Source: Bacillota bacterium (GTDB taxonomy: Bacteria; Bacillota; UBA4882; UBA8346). From it: a stretch of DNA of 64,000 bases. Both the position numbers and the translations under genes were made by a program. Position 1 is the stretch's first letter, and each line of letters begins with the position of its first letter. Below are positions 24,825-33,798 of the stretch, in pieces. Below the pieces are notes generated by a model. The model was not told where the DNA came from. It saw nothing but the letters and a program-made list of their open reading frames with translations, and did no database searches. The stretch covers positions 1 through 64,000 of the forward strand of contig JAEZJQ010000016.1 in NCBI GenBank assembly GCA_023436305.1, in the 5' to 3' direction.

Positions 24825-25889
24825 TTAGACCCCAATCAACACCACTTCCTCAGATTGACGGTTGCTTAACACATATTGATAATTCTTGCGTTTTACTTCG
24901 ATAATCCGTTTCTTATATCGTTTTAACATCGTCTCCAATTCTTCAATGGCGGGAATGCCGTCGGACCGGTAGGAGATGACCAATATACTATCCCGGAAAT
25001 GATGAAATAGTTCATCAAAAGCGCGGTGAATTTTGTTTTTATCGTTCCAGGGGGAATCCCGGTGATAAAAGCGCCTGTTTTTTGTACTAAAATCGATATA
25101 GTCCTTCCATTCCGGATAATTTACCAAGCCTTCCAAAAAATGATAAAAATCGAGGTAATCGGTTCCAATCCCTTTCCTGGAAATATAAGGTGTATCGATA
25201 TAAACCAGATCGTACCGTTCCTCAATGGTTAAAGCATCTTGATTTAAGGCTCTATTGGAGAACCCGTTAGAAAAAACCGCCCCATTGGCTTCATGGATGA
25301 AGTTTTTAAAGTGATTTTCAAAAGGAGTATCCCAGGTGGTCTTATTTCCAAAATTCCGGTTCACATTGGACTGCCTGATGTATAAGTTCTTCCGGTGAAA
25401 CAGATTAAACGGCCTTTTGATAATGCAGGCTTGAAATAGGGAAAAAAAACTCAAGGCCTTCTTATAAGGGTTATGCAGTGCTTCAATATTAGCCAGTACC
25501 CGATCAATCCATTGATTTTCCTCATCGGTAAAATAGATATCCATGAAAGTATCATGAATAAAGGTGCGGTATTTCAACCGTGGATTCTCGGATACCAGAA
25601 ACCGCAGCTCCTCATCCGTCAGTTTTACAGAATCGTTTTCAATCAAGGCCAAACCAATATACCAATTGAATTTTAAAATATCGTTATAAGTTACTTGTTT
25701 GCCTTGTTGTTTCAACATAAAAGCCATACTGCCGGTACCTCCGAAGGCATCCAGCGCGGTTTTAAAATTCAAATCCTTGATTGCATCCCAGATCCAATCC
25801 ACGACCTTTAATTTGCTGCCTTGGAACCGGGTTGACGGAAATTGCGGTTCGTTTTCCAATGATGGAATTTGATCCGTCCGGAAGTTCAT
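24825..25889 (-). CDS. D12-class (Dam-like) DNA adenine N6-methyltransferase
   Basis: 354 residues starting at an ATG with GGAG 8 nt upstream. Motif I-like FGGTGSMAFMLKQQGK, motif IV as IDTPY (DPPY variant with Thr), and an N-terminal FQGSKLKVVDWI corresponding to the family's KxRxxG-like start. The target-recognition region lies in the middle. These enzymes methylate adenine in DNA; no restriction nuclease is next to it, so it is an orphan, or a site-specific or phage-derived methylase. DTPY in place of DPPY is known in the superfamily. Confidence 0.8.
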   Translation of the reverse strand: MNFRTDQIPSLENEPQFPSTRFQGSKLKVVDWIWDAIKDLNFKTALDAFGGTGSMAFMLKQQGKQVTYNDILKFNWYIGLALIENDSVKLTDEELRFLVSENPRLKYRTFIHDTFMDIYFTDEENQWIDRVLANIEALHNPYKKALSFFSLFQACIIKRPFNLFHRKNLYIRQSNVNRNFGNKTTWDTPFENHFKNFIHEANGAVFSNGFSNRALNQDALTIEERYDLVYIDTPYISRKGIGTDYLDFYHFLEGLVNYPEWKDYIDFSTKNRRFYHRDSPWNDKNKIHRAFDELFHHFRDSILVISYRSDGIPAIEELETMLKRYKKRIIEVKRKNYQYVLSNRQSEEVVLIGV

Positions 25890-26130
25890 GTAGCTTTCTC
25901 CAAAGCCTCCCAAAGGCCTATTTCAATCGTTTACGTAATTTCGATAATCCATTGGAGATCATCCTAAAGTTTTTTATCGATCCTGCCGATGTAAAAGAAT
26001 AAAATATAATTTACAGTTTAGCTTTATTCCAAAGTCTACCATACCCCATACATTAATCCATTCGGCATCGTGGCAACCATTTGCCGCATACGACCGCTTA
26101 ACCATTTCGGCACATATCATTCAGCAATTA

Positions 26131-27243
26131 TCAAATCAAGTTCTCCGGATTTAAAGATTCCAGTTCTTTGATAATAAACCGGCCATCTTTGCGTATCAAG
26201 CGATCATCAAAGTAAATCTCCCCACCACCGTATTCGGGACGTTGAATAAACACTAGGTCCCAATGGATAGCCGACTTATTTCCATTATCGCATTCCTGGT
26301 AAGAGTTGCCGGGAGTAAAATGAATACTGCCGCTGATTTTTTCGTCGAATAGCGTATCCTTCATCGGTTTTAAAATATAAGGATTCACTCCCAGCGAAAA
26401 CTCCCCGATATACCGGGCTCCTTCATCCGTATCGAAAATATGGTTCAATCTTTGGGAGTCATTGCTTTCAGCCCGAATGATTTTACCGTTTTTAAAAGTT
26501 AATTTGACATTCTCATAAGTAACTCCCTGGTATACCGCCGGTGTATTATAGGTGATTACCCCATTGACCGATTCTTTCACGGGCGCGGTAAAAATCTCGC
26601 CATCGGGAATATTCATTTCACCCGCGCAGGGTATGGCCGGTAATCCTTTGATCGAAAAAGTAAGGTCTGTCTCCCGTCCGGTCAACCGGACCCGATCCGT
26701 TTTTTCCATTAATTCTTTCAATGGCTCCATGGCTTGCCGCATTTTTTGGTAGTTTAACGTACAAACATTAAAATAAAAATCTTCGAAAGCGGCAGTGCTC
26801 ATATTGGCGGATTGAGCCATGGAAGGCGTTGGATATCGCATGATGCACCACTTAGTATGATTCACCCGTTGATCGGTAACCGGACGCGCGTAATATTTTT
26901 GATATAACTGTTGTTGTTCCGCCGGAACATCCGATGTTTCATTGGCATTATCCATGGCCCGGATACCGATATAGGCATCCATCGCTTTCATCTGAACCAA
27001 TTCAAATTGGGCCAGTTTCTCAAGCTGATCCCGGGTCGCACCGAACATCAACTGCCGGTCAATCTGTTTATTACGGGTTGTGACAAAAGGGATTCCACCA
27101 ACCTGGTAAACCTCCCGAACAATGGCCAATGCCAGCGGTATTCCGGAATCAATCACTTCGATTAATATTTTTTCACCCTTTGCGAGACGTACAGAGTAAT
27201 GGATCAATCCTTCGGCCATCTTATCCAATCTGGGATCTTTCAT
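26131..27243 (-). CDS. M29-family metallo-aminopeptidase (AmpS/AmpT type)
   Basis: 370 residues from an ATG with AAAGGGTG upstream. Family features: DPRLDKMAEGLIHYSVRL at the start, KGEKILIEV, then a C-terminal metal-site region FTAPVKESVNG, ESND and GVNPYILKPM, and HFTPGNSYQECDNGNKSAIHWD. These peptidases bind two metal ions and cleave N-terminal residues from peptides in the cytoplasm. Length is a little under the family's about 410. Single gene. Confidence 0.88.
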   Translation of the reverse strand: MKDPRLDKMAEGLIHYSVRLAKGEKILIEVIDSGIPLALAIVREVYQVGGIPFVTTRNKQIDRQLMFGATRDQLEKLAQFELVQMKAMDAYIGIRAMDNANETSDVPAEQQQLYQKYYARPVTDQRVNHTKWCIMRYPTPSMAQSANMSTAAFEDFYFNVCTLNYQKMRQAMEPLKELMEKTDRVRLTGRETDLTFSIKGLPAIPCAGEMNIPDGEIFTAPVKESVNGVITYNTPAVYQGVTYENVKLTFKNGKIIRAESNDSQRLNHIFDTDEGARYIGEFSLGVNPYILKPMKDTLFDEKISGSIHFTPGNSYQECDNGNKSAIHWDLVFIQRPEYGGGEIYFDDRLIRKDGRFIIKELESLNPENLI

Positions 27244-27430
27244 GAAAATCACCCTTTCAATTACGATTCTAAACTAAATTTAAACCGCCGCAATACATTT
27301 GATTGGAAATAATTGTTTCTTAAGCATTTTGACCGTTTCAACCGAATAATATGGTAAGGATATTCTTAAGGGGCCGGATTAATTGTTACTAATTTTTGAA
27401 TAACTTTTTACTATGGCGAGGCGAAGTCAC

Positions 27431-27979
27431 ATGACGAAAAAAACAATCAGCGATTGGGCTAAAAAAAATTTTTTACATTGGTTTGTAGAGAACTACCTGC
27501 AGGAATCGGAGGTGATCAAACAGGTATTGCTACAAATTGCCCAAAATGAGCCCATGCTCGCCAAAGTACACATTGTGGTAGACGGTTCATATTTACGTCC
27601 GTTGCTTGTCATCTCCACCGAAGGTACCGGCATGCCTTCCTTTCTGTTAAAAACTTTCGACAGCACCATCACCAATCCGACATTAATTTTAAACCGGCTA
27701 CAATTATTAAAAGATTCACCAATATATTTAACTTTATATTTTCCGGACCGGAACAACTGTGAACCGCTCCAGGCGGTAATTGAAGAAAATCCTAAATCAT
27801 TGGATTCCAATGACGCCCGGCAAATGCTGATGGATTTCGAATTATCATTATGGAGTGAAACCATCAAACAAGATATTGAACGCCAGGAGATTATGGACCA
27901 GATCGACCAAGCCCTGGATGAAAGAAATAAACGAAAATTTAAACGTCTGGTCAAAAAATTAAAAGAGTTGAAAGCTTAA
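27431..27979 (+). CDS. YpiB/UPF0302-family protein
   Basis: 182 residues. The chain FLHWFVENYLQESEV, then AKVHIVVDGSYLRPLLVIS, IYLTLYFPDRNNC and the tail IDQALDERNKRKFKRL follow the Bacillus YpiB layout (N-terminal domain plus an IDxALDxxDxxxF helix). The function of YpiB is not settled; it lies in an operon with menaquinone/cytochrome-related genes in Bacillus. I start at the ATG 27431 behind GGCGAGGCGAAG; an ATG six codons upstream has no site. Stand-alone here, unlike in Bacillus. Confidence 0.7.
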   Translation: MTKKTISDWAKKNFLHWFVENYLQESEVIKQVLLQIAQNEPMLAKVHIVVDGSYLRPLLVISTEGTGMPSFLLKTFDSTITNPTLILNRLQLLKDSPIYLTLYFPDRNNCEPLQAVIEENPKSLDSNDARQMLMDFELSLWSETIKQDIERQEIMDQIDQALDERNKRKFKRLVKKLKELKA

Positions 27980-27990
27980 GGTTAAAAACT

Positions 27991-28641
27991 TTAAGCGGAA
28001 ATTCTTTCATCGATTAACTTTTGGACCATCTCCTCAATTTCATAGATTTCCCCAATTTCCCAAGGCATTGACTGATTACGGTCCCTATGAATATAAATAG
28101 GGGCTATTTTTATTTGTTGGGCAGCTTGCAAATTAACCAGACAATCATCCACCAATATACATTCTTCACCTTTTGCGTCCAAATCATTCAAAACTTTTAT
28201 ATAACTTGACAAATTGGGTTTCCCTAAATAGTTACAGAATTCAATATCATATGTTTTTGAAAAACAACGGTCTATTTGCAACACTTCGAGGACTCTTTGA
28301 ACATAACCGGCCGGGCTATTACTAAAAATAACCTTGGTTAACTTGATACTATCCAGTGCTTTAAAAAGCCTTGGGTCCGGTTTAAGAAAATCGGAGACAT
28401 TTATGTCGTAAGCATATCGCAAATATTCAGCCGGTTCAACGTGGTGGTGAAATAACAGACCGGCCATGGTCGTCCCGTATTTTTGCCAATACCCATGCCG
28501 TACCTTCGTAATTTCTTCCCCCGTCAAATTTAATTTTGAAGCGATAAAATTATCAATCCGGTTATCGATACAATCTAACATCCCTGATAAATCAGAATAA
28601 AGGGTGTTATCAAGATCACATAATAAATATTTAAAAGACAA
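27991..28641 (-). CDS. HAD-family pyrimidine 5'-nucleotidase-like hydrolase
   Basis: 216 residues. Motif I CDLDNTLYSDLSGM (catalytic Asp pair), motif II VIFSNSPAGYVQRVLE, motif III Lys in LGKPNLSSY, motif IV CILVDDCLVNLQAA. The DLDNTLY start and short helical cap place it with the SDT1/Phm8 pyrimidine 5'-nucleotidase-type HAD proteins. It probably dephosphorylates nucleotides or related metabolites in the cytoplasm. It is convergent with the YpiB-like gene, 11 nt apart. Confidence 0.8.
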   Translation of the reverse strand: MSFKYLLCDLDNTLYSDLSGMLDCIDNRIDNFIASKLNLTGEEITKVRHGYWQKYGTTMAGLLFHHHVEPAEYLRYAYDINVSDFLKPDPRLFKALDSIKLTKVIFSNSPAGYVQRVLEVLQIDRCFSKTYDIEFCNYLGKPNLSSYIKVLNDLDAKGEECILVDDCLVNLQAAQQIKIAPIYIHRDRNQSMPWEIGEIYEIEEMVQKLIDERISA

Positions 28642-28781
28642 TTTCCCGCTCCTTTATAAATTTTATGAATATCTTCACCATAATTCACATAAATTAAAGA
28701 AAAAGCTTTTAAAATAACCGTGGAGGCGTTTAATTTGCAACCTTTTTAAGAATAATTCTATAAAAAAGGGAGGGAATTTAG

Positions 28782-29114
28782 TTGGGTTTCGTAAAATATC
28801 AAAAAGAAAACAATAAAAAAGGGATATCCGCGAAAACAATTGGGATTAATCGTAAGGGCCGGTTCGCTTTTTATAAGCCCGTAGTGGAAAAATATCTTCA
28901 AAATATGAATCATATTGAATTATATTTTGATCCGGAAACAAAACAAGTGGGCATCATGCCTTCACCGGAACCTACTCAGGATTCTTTTAAAATCCAAGGC
29001 AAAACAACTAAAATGATAATCGCCAAGAAGTTTCTAAATCGTTTTCAAATATCCGTTGAAGACCGCCGTTACGATTTCTCGGTTGAAAACGAAATGTTAA
29101 TTGTCCAATTGTAG
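28782..29114 (+). CDS. Hypothetical protein (110 aa)
   Basis: Start TTG with a strong GGGAGGG site. The product is soluble and basic at first (YQKENNKKGISAKTIGINR) with alternating strands (HIELYFDPETKQVGIMPS) and ends SVENEMLIVQL. There is no motif I recognise. A short beta-rich fold similar to AbrB-like or phage-type small proteins is possible but unsupported. It ends just before a bidirectional terminator shared with murC. Confidence 0.7.
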   Translation: MGFVKYQKENNKKGISAKTIGINRKGRFAFYKPVVEKYLQNMNHIELYFDPETKQVGIMPSPEPTQDSFKIQGKTTKMIIAKKFLNRFQISVEDRRYDFSVENEMLIVQL

Positions 29115-29121
29115 TCAAAAA

Positions 29122-29158
29122 TAGGACGATCGTCCTACGGGGCGATCGCCTTTCTTTG
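29122..29158. terminator. Bidirectional terminator between the 110-aa gene and murC
   Basis: Stem CGATCGTCC/GGGCGATCG (one G-U pair) with loop TACG, followed by CCTTTCTTT on the plus strand and, on the minus strand, by TATTTTT. It overlaps the last codon of murC. Confidence 0.65.
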
Positions 29159-30520
29159 ATTTTTCAAGTCTTCTTTCGCTAACCGTTCCCCCACTTTCCA
29201 GATGTCCCCCGCTCCCATGGTGATTAATAAATCTCCCGCCTGTAAATTTTGACAGAGATGGTCGTAAATGCGTTCAAAGTTGCCCAAATAACGCACATCA
29301 TGGTGATACTTTTGAGCTTCATTGCTTAAATGAAGACTGGATATATCCCCGGGATCAATCTCCCGCGCCGGATATATATCGGCTAAAACGAGTATATCGG
29401 CATCAATAAAGGCTTGCGCAAATTCCATCAATAAATATTTGGTCCGGCTGAATAAATGAGGTTGAAAGGCGCACCAAATCCGTCCTTTGAAAAATTGCCG
29501 CGCCGCCGCTAAAGTGGTACGGACTGCTCCGGGGTGGTGGGCGTAATCATCCACAATTAAAGCACCGTTAAACTCACCTTTTAACTCAAAACGGTGATGC
29601 ACTCCGGTGAATTCGGCGATAGTCTCCAACGATTTCGGTAAAGGAACCCCTAGTTCCGAGGCAATGGCGATAGCGCCCAAGGCATTTTGTAAATTATGGC
29701 GACCGGGAACCTTTAAGTTAATATGGCCTTGATTTTTCCCTTTATACAACAACCGGGCCGATATCCCTATGGGAGGAACCGGCCGTATGTCCTCAACCGT
29801 CCAGTCAAATTGAGTTTGATAGCCAAAAGAGATGATTTTTCCCCTAAAACGCTTTTTTAGACTCCAGGCATTGGGATCGTCGCCCCACAAAAATAATACA
29901 CCATGGGCAGGCAATAAATCCACAAAATCATCAAATGTTTTAATTACATCTCCAAACGTCGGAAAACAATCCGGGTGGTCCCAATCTATATTGGTGATTA
30001 GTTCCATGGTTGGATTCAGTTTTAAAAAGGATCGTTTAAATTCACAGGCTTCGACAACAATCGTACCCGACTTTCCGGAACGGTGGTTTCCTTGGAAAGC
30101 ATTAAGCTCACCACCGATTAAGACTGTGGGATCCAAACCGGCCTCAGTTAATATTAAGGCAGTCATCGCCGAAGTCGTTGTTTTTCCGTGAGTTCCAGCT
30201 ATGGCGATTCCCTGGCCTTCATCAGCCATTAATTGCCCGAGCAATTCGGCGCCTTCCATCAAAGGTATCCCTTGCTTTTGTGCTTCCAGAACTTCGGGAT
30301 TCTCCATCCCAACCGCATTGGTGTATATTATAAGATCAGCGCCCCGAATATTGGCCGGATCATGACCCAAATAAACCGTAACGCCTTTCGCCGCCAAATT
30401 GTTCGTCTCTTTTGATTCCTGCCAATCCGAACCGGATATAATATAACCACGGTCTAAATATATTTTTGCTAAACCACGCAACCTTGCTCCACCAATTCCT
30501 ACAAAATGGAGATGCTTCAT
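29135..30520 (-). CDS. murC: UDP-N-acetylmuramate--L-alanine ligase
   Basis: Adds L-Ala to UDP-MurNAc in peptidoglycan precursor synthesis, cytoplasmic, ATP-dependent. 461 residues from the ATG giving MKHLHFVGIGGARLRG, the usual Mur N-terminus; openings 33 codons earlier have no family similarity. ATP loop AGTHGKTTTSAM (109-116), EACEFKRSFLKLNP, NIDWDHPDCF and DDYAHHP are present. The start motif normally reads GIGGxGMSG; here it is GIGGARLRG, and GVHHRFE replaces the usual GVxRRFE, both mild departures. It is a lone gene, not in a dcw cluster. Mpl is the alternative but less likely at this length. Confidence 0.9.
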   Translation of the reverse strand: MKHLHFVGIGGARLRGLAKIYLDRGYIISGSDWQESKETNNLAAKGVTVYLGHDPANIRGADLIIYTNAVGMENPEVLEAQKQGIPLMEGAELLGQLMADEGQGIAIAGTHGKTTTSAMTALILTEAGLDPTVLIGGELNAFQGNHRSGKSGTIVVEACEFKRSFLKLNPTMELITNIDWDHPDCFPTFGDVIKTFDDFVDLLPAHGVLFLWGDDPNAWSLKKRFRGKIISFGYQTQFDWTVEDIRPVPPIGISARLLYKGKNQGHINLKVPGRHNLQNALGAIAIASELGVPLPKSLETIAEFTGVHHRFELKGEFNGALIVDDYAHHPGAVRTTLAAARQFFKGRIWCAFQPHLFSRTKYLLMEFAQAFIDADILVLADIYPAREIDPGDISSLHLSNEAQKYHHDVRYLGNFERIYDHLCQNLQAGDLLITMGAGDIWKVGERLAKEDLKNQRKAIAP

Positions 30521-30691
30521 AAAACCACTGTTCTCCCCTCTGTCGCGCGTTTTAACACGCCTCATCCAGTTTATTATAACATATTTCTTTAATATTATTG
30601 ATCTTTTTCTTGGATTCAAGTCAAAACTTATGCCAATATTTATCCGCTTTTATGGTGCCTGACTTTAATATATTATTGGAGTAGTTTACCT

Positions 30692-30722
30692 GTTAACTTA
30701 TGCCTCGATATTAGCCATACTA
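30692..30722 (+). promoter_or_regulatory. Candidate sigma-G promoter for the SASP gene
   Basis: CATACTA at 30716-30722 matches the sigma-F/G -10 consensus; GTTAAC lies 18 bp upstream as a weak -35. The start codon follows at 30784. The assignment rests on the known forespore control of SASP genes. Confidence 0.45.
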
Positions 30723-30783
30723 TACCAGGGATATATATTAGCGTGCCAATGGTACGCAAATAAATTCCCAGGGGGGTGAACCG

Positions 30784-30972
30784 ATGAGTCGCCACCGCAG
30801 TATTGTTTCCGATCCGGTAAAATATGAAATCGCTAAAGAACTTGGGTTTGCCGACCGGATTCAAGTCAATAACGGCAGTTACGACTATGGGAATATCACC
30901 ACTCGTCAAGCCGGGTTAATCGTTCGCGGCTTAATTCAAAAAGCGGAAGAATTGTTATCCCGGAACGGTTAG
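30784..30972 (+). CDS. Small acid-soluble spore protein, alpha/beta type
   Basis: 62 residues. PVKYEIAKELG contains the EIA recognised by the germination protease GPR, and YGNITTRQAGLIVRGLIQKAEELL matches the C-terminal half of alpha/beta SASPs. These coat spore DNA in the forespore and protect it from UV and heat. AGGGGGGTGAACCG precedes the ATG. The usual GG in the GxxGG(Q/E)xV segment is changed (GLIVRG), so this is a divergent member. It is the clearest sign that the organism makes endospores. Confidence 0.88.
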   Translation: MSRHRSIVSDPVKYEIAKELGFADRIQVNNGSYDYGNITTRQAGLIVRGLIQKAEELLSRNG

Positions 30973-30992
30973 GGATTTTTCCCTAACCGTTC
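30963..30992 (+). terminator. Hairpin overlapping the SASP stop codon
   Basis: Perfect 13-bp stem GAACGGTTAGGGA/TCCCTAACCGTTC with a 4-nt loop; the stop TAG is inside the left arm. No T-run follows, so termination is possible but not certain. Confidence 0.5.
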
Positions 30993-31508
30993 ACCAACTT
31001 CTATCCTAATTCATAATATATTATTGTTCCGGCGCTTCAATAATTTGAAGGACCGGGGAAAATTTTAAATGTTGAAACGCTTCGCACTTGTGAAGTGCTA
31101 AAGTATAGACCACCGGTTCGAAGAATAAAACTCCGCTCATGTAAGAAATTGCACTTGACCCTAAACTGACCCAAGTAAAGGTAAGTAGCAAAAACCAAAT
31201 AATTAACCGATGAATATCGACGGTTGGAAGGCTTGACCCATGATATTTCATCGGTTTTTTATTATCTCTGTTTTTGAATCCGAATTTTCCGACTCCTTGA
31301 TAGAATCCTCCACGGTAATTTAATTGGTTTTTCTTTCTTTTATTTACAATAATTATTAACCAGCATAAGCAGGGAATCTTATCGTAACAGCCGAAATACT
31401 AACACCAATTTGATGGATCCAAGGGATTTCCGGATTTCAGCAAACCAGTTATTTTTTCAGATCCGTATAAACCATGGAATTCTTTTTAACTGTAGTTAGG
31501 AGGTTTAA
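30993..31508. other. Gene-poor stretch before the porin-like gene
   Basis: Apart from a doubtful small frame at 31021-31251 (listed separately), I see no gene, repeat or convincing promoter. A GGAGG site for the next gene lies at its end. Confidence 0.4.
31021..31251 (-). CDS. Doubtful small membrane protein (76 aa)
   Basis: An open frame starting MKYHGSSLPTVDIHRL has one hydrophobic helix (IIWFLLLTFTWVSLG) and a second weak one. There is no ribosome binding site before the ATG and no similarity I recognise. It may be a chance frame. Confidence 0.25.
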   Translation of the reverse strand: MKYHGSSLPTVDIHRLIIWFLLLTFTWVSLGSSAISYMSGVLFFEPVVYTLALHKCEAFQHLKFSPVLQIIEAPEQ

Positions 31509-32705
31509 ATGAAACGCATCCTTGTCATTACGGTTCTAATTTCTTTATTGATAATAACAATTCCAACCGGCGCCTCAGCTGCGAAAGCAACTCTTTCCTC
31601 GGTGACGGACCGGAAATTGACCGATCTTTCAAACCGGTTTTCATCCCTGGAAGCCAGTTGGGGCCGCTTCCGGCTTGGTGGTAGTTTTTCATTGACTCCG
31701 TATGCCAATTTTACACCCCAGCAGAATGTCCTGCCCATCATCGAATATGATCAGGAAATCGGTCTCTTTTTTGATGCTTTTATCGATAACCATTTACAAT
31801 TCTCTTTAAAACTGGACAACCAAAGAGGATGGGGAACCCAATACCAATACCTGGGTTCTCTCAACTTAAACCCGCTACAAATCGGCGAAGCTTTCTTACG
31901 AATGCAATATCCAAAGGCCTTTAATTATTTCGGCCGGTTTCGCTTTTCGTTAGGAACATTAGGAATCATTTCCGACTTTTTTACCAATCCCATCGAAGGT
32001 TTTGCTATCCAACAGGCATGGAATAAATTTCAACTGGTGGCAATTTATAACCGGGTGAGTACCCTTTACAACTCAACCACCAATCAGGTGATAAGCGGCA
32101 CCGATTACCTGGCGGGCCGTATCGGCTGGTCCAATCGTTCCGATGTGATTGGCCTGAATATTGTCCCCAAAGGGTTGGGTGGTGAACGTAATTTCAGTAT
32201 GGACTGGTCCCGAAATACCGCCAATTACAAAATAGCAGCGGAACTCGGTTGGTATTCCTTTTATTCCACCGAATATTCCGATCTTAACACCGGCCCGACC
32301 CCTGGATTTATGGTTAGTTATGGCCGTAATCTAACCAGCCGGCGCGGACAGAGTTCCAGTTTTATCCAGTTAAAAGCCGGTTACTTCACCTCCGGTTTCC
32401 AGCCGTCTTATTCAAGCCTGGCCCATGTTTCCGGGAGTGAGCGGGAATGGTTTCAGCCAAATTCGAAAGGTATTGAAATTTACTGGAATTGGCATAATCA
32501 GCTTTTCAACAATTTTCAAGTGGAAAACCGTCTAATTGTTTTAACCCCGGTTGAAAGTAACGAACCCATTGTCAATTACCGGTTGTACAGCAAAATCTCC
32601 AAGAATATCACTCCGGTTAACCAATTACAATTGGGCGTCGACCTAAAAAACTTTAATCATGCCTTCGTGGGGCAAATATTTGTCGGGTGGGCCCTGCGTT
32701 TTTAA
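31509..32705 (+). CDS. Secreted beta-barrel (porin-like) protein
   Basis: 398 residues with a clean signal peptide (MKRILVITVLISLLIITIP, then TGASA-A). The mature part is rich in Gly, Asn, Ser, Tyr and Phe in an alternating pattern (QLVAIYNRVSTLYN, FSMDWSRNTANYKIAAELGWYSFY), and the protein ends in ...FVGWALRF, a terminal aromatic as in outer-membrane barrel proteins recognised by BamA-type machinery. There is no LPXTG, SLH or lysin motif. If it is a barrel, an outer membrane is implied, which is unusual for a spore-former. An AGGAGG site precedes the ATG. I do not know the substrate, and a soluble beta-structure is possible. Confidence 0.6.
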   Translation: MKRILVITVLISLLIITIPTGASAAKATLSSVTDRKLTDLSNRFSSLEASWGRFRLGGSFSLTPYANFTPQQNVLPIIEYDQEIGLFFDAFIDNHLQFSLKLDNQRGWGTQYQYLGSLNLNPLQIGEAFLRMQYPKAFNYFGRFRFSLGTLGIISDFFTNPIEGFAIQQAWNKFQLVAIYNRVSTLYNSTTNQVISGTDYLAGRIGWSNRSDVIGLNIVPKGLGGERNFSMDWSRNTANYKIAAELGWYSFYSTEYSDLNTGPTPGFMVSYGRNLTSRRGQSSSFIQLKAGYFTSGFQPSYSSLAHVSGSEREWFQPNSKGIEIYWNWHNQLFNNFQVENRLIVLTPVESNEPIVNYRLYSKISKNITPVNQLQLGVDLKNFNHAFVGQIFVGWALRF

Positions 32706-32764
32706 TTAGGATTGACCAGGATTTAGAGGATTTTCAGAATTGAAGGATATATCATCGATCAATA

Positions 32765-32799
32765 AACCGGGTTCATCCATTGAAACGACGAACCCGGTT
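32765..32799. other. 10-bp perfect hairpin downstream of the porin-like gene
   Basis: AACCGGGTTC/GAACCCGGTT with a 15-nt loop, about 60 nt past the stop. No clear T-run; likely a transcript end or mRNA-stabilising hairpin. Confidence 0.5.
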
Positions 32800-32850
32800 A
32801 AAACCTTTGCTTTATTAATCATGATAATCCTTTAATCGTATAAATGCTGG

Positions 32851-33117
32851 TCATGATTTGGTACCGGTCAATACCAGGATAATTCCCAGACAGATAAGGA
32901 TGATCTTTAGCCATGACAATTTGACAGCCACAGCTACGATACCCAACGCGCTAACGGCTAAAAAGACCAATGGGCCTACCAATCCTAAAAAAGCATTCAT
33001 CCGTAAAGCGCTTTCCACCTTCCCCAGTTTTAAAAAAATAATCGCCACAACGATCTCAAGCAAACCGGAAATAACCCGGATTAACGCCATATTATGAACT
33101 GTTGCCGCCTGTTCCAT
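32851..33117 (-). CDS. YqhV-family (DUF2619) membrane protein
   Basis: 88 residues, three membrane helices. LIRVISGLLEIVVAIIFLK, then KVESALRMNAFLGLVGPLVF is the YqhV pattern. In Bacillus yqhV lies next to the spoIIIA operon and is associated with sporulation, its function unknown. Here no spoIIIA gene is near. GGGGAGGA precedes the ATG. Confidence 0.8.
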   Translation of the reverse strand: MEQAATVHNMALIRVISGLLEIVVAIIFLKLGKVESALRMNAFLGLVGPLVFLAVSALGIVAVAVKLSWLKIILICLGIILVLTGTKS

Positions 33118-33205
33118 AAAGTTTTCCTCCCCTTACCGATTGGCCCACTTTAATAAAATCAGAATTTGAAAGGTTACCCATTTTAAGTTGCTCCGTTACT
33201 TATGA

Positions 33206-33664
33206 TTACTTTTTGCCTAAGCCCAATAGGCTAAAAAGGAAAGCGGTAATGCCCGCCGCCGCCAACGGACCCACCGGAACTCCTTTTAATAACGATACCC
33301 CAATTACCGTTCCGATAACTAAGCCTACCACTACTTGTGGCTGAAGCTGTAACAAAATTAATCCTTGCCCGCACAAGTATGCGGCAATGACTCCACCCAC
33401 AATGGCCACAATTCCCCGAACACTTTGAAACGTTAACCAGATATCTTTAATTTTTACTTTATCCAAAGCAAAAGGGGTAAGTACCGCCACCAAAAGAAAA
33501 AGAAGCCCGATATCAAGCGCCCGCCGTTCTAATAAACCCAAAATATACCGCATTTTAATAAGTTTTAAAACCAATAGACTCCCGGCACCCGCCGCCACCA
33601 AATTATTATTAAAAGCCAGCCCCAAAGTCAAGATAATCAATAAGAGCATATTGTCTTGAACCAA
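33206..33664 (-). CDS. DUF441 (YeaL-type) membrane protein
   Basis: 152 residues, four to five hydrophobic helices: MLLLIILTLGLAFNNN, LGLLFLLVAVLTPFAL, GVIAAYLCGQGLILL, VVGLVIGTVIGVSLLKGVPVGPLAAAG. The KGVPVGPL..AG segment is typical of the UPF0756/DUF441 family. No known function. The start is TTG with GGAGG 12 nt upstream; an ATG five codons later is an alternative. It lies 88 nt upstream of the yqhV gene and could be co-transcribed with it. Confidence 0.8.
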   Translation of the reverse strand: MVQDNMLLLIILTLGLAFNNNLVAAGAGSLLVLKLIKMRYILGLLERRALDIGLLFLLVAVLTPFALDKVKIKDIWLTFQSVRGIVAIVGGVIAAYLCGQGLILLQLQPQVVVGLVIGTVIGVSLLKGVPVGPLAAAGITAFLFSLLGLGKK

Positions 33665-33714
33665 ACGTATTCAACTCCTCCCTAAAATCTATGCCTATAT
33701 TCCATTCTTCATGT

Positions 33715-33775
33715 CTGACAATTAAAAACTTTTTACCCTCTAACTTTCAACTCTATTCACCTTTCATCATACACT
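33715..33775. repeat. Intergenic low-complexity tract
   Basis: TTAAAAACTTTTTACCCTC followed by TAACTTTCAACTCTATTCACC and CTTTCATCAT; the same kind of degenerate text as in the gaps near 13640, 14355 and 43618. Confidence 0.45.
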
Positions 33776-33798
33776 ATCACGAATAGGAGTGATGTTTG

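Noticed and set aside
29124..29149. GCGATCGC (HIP1-like) palindrome as a cyanobacterial signal
   Set aside because: Single occurrence inside a terminator stem; the genes are Gram-positive.
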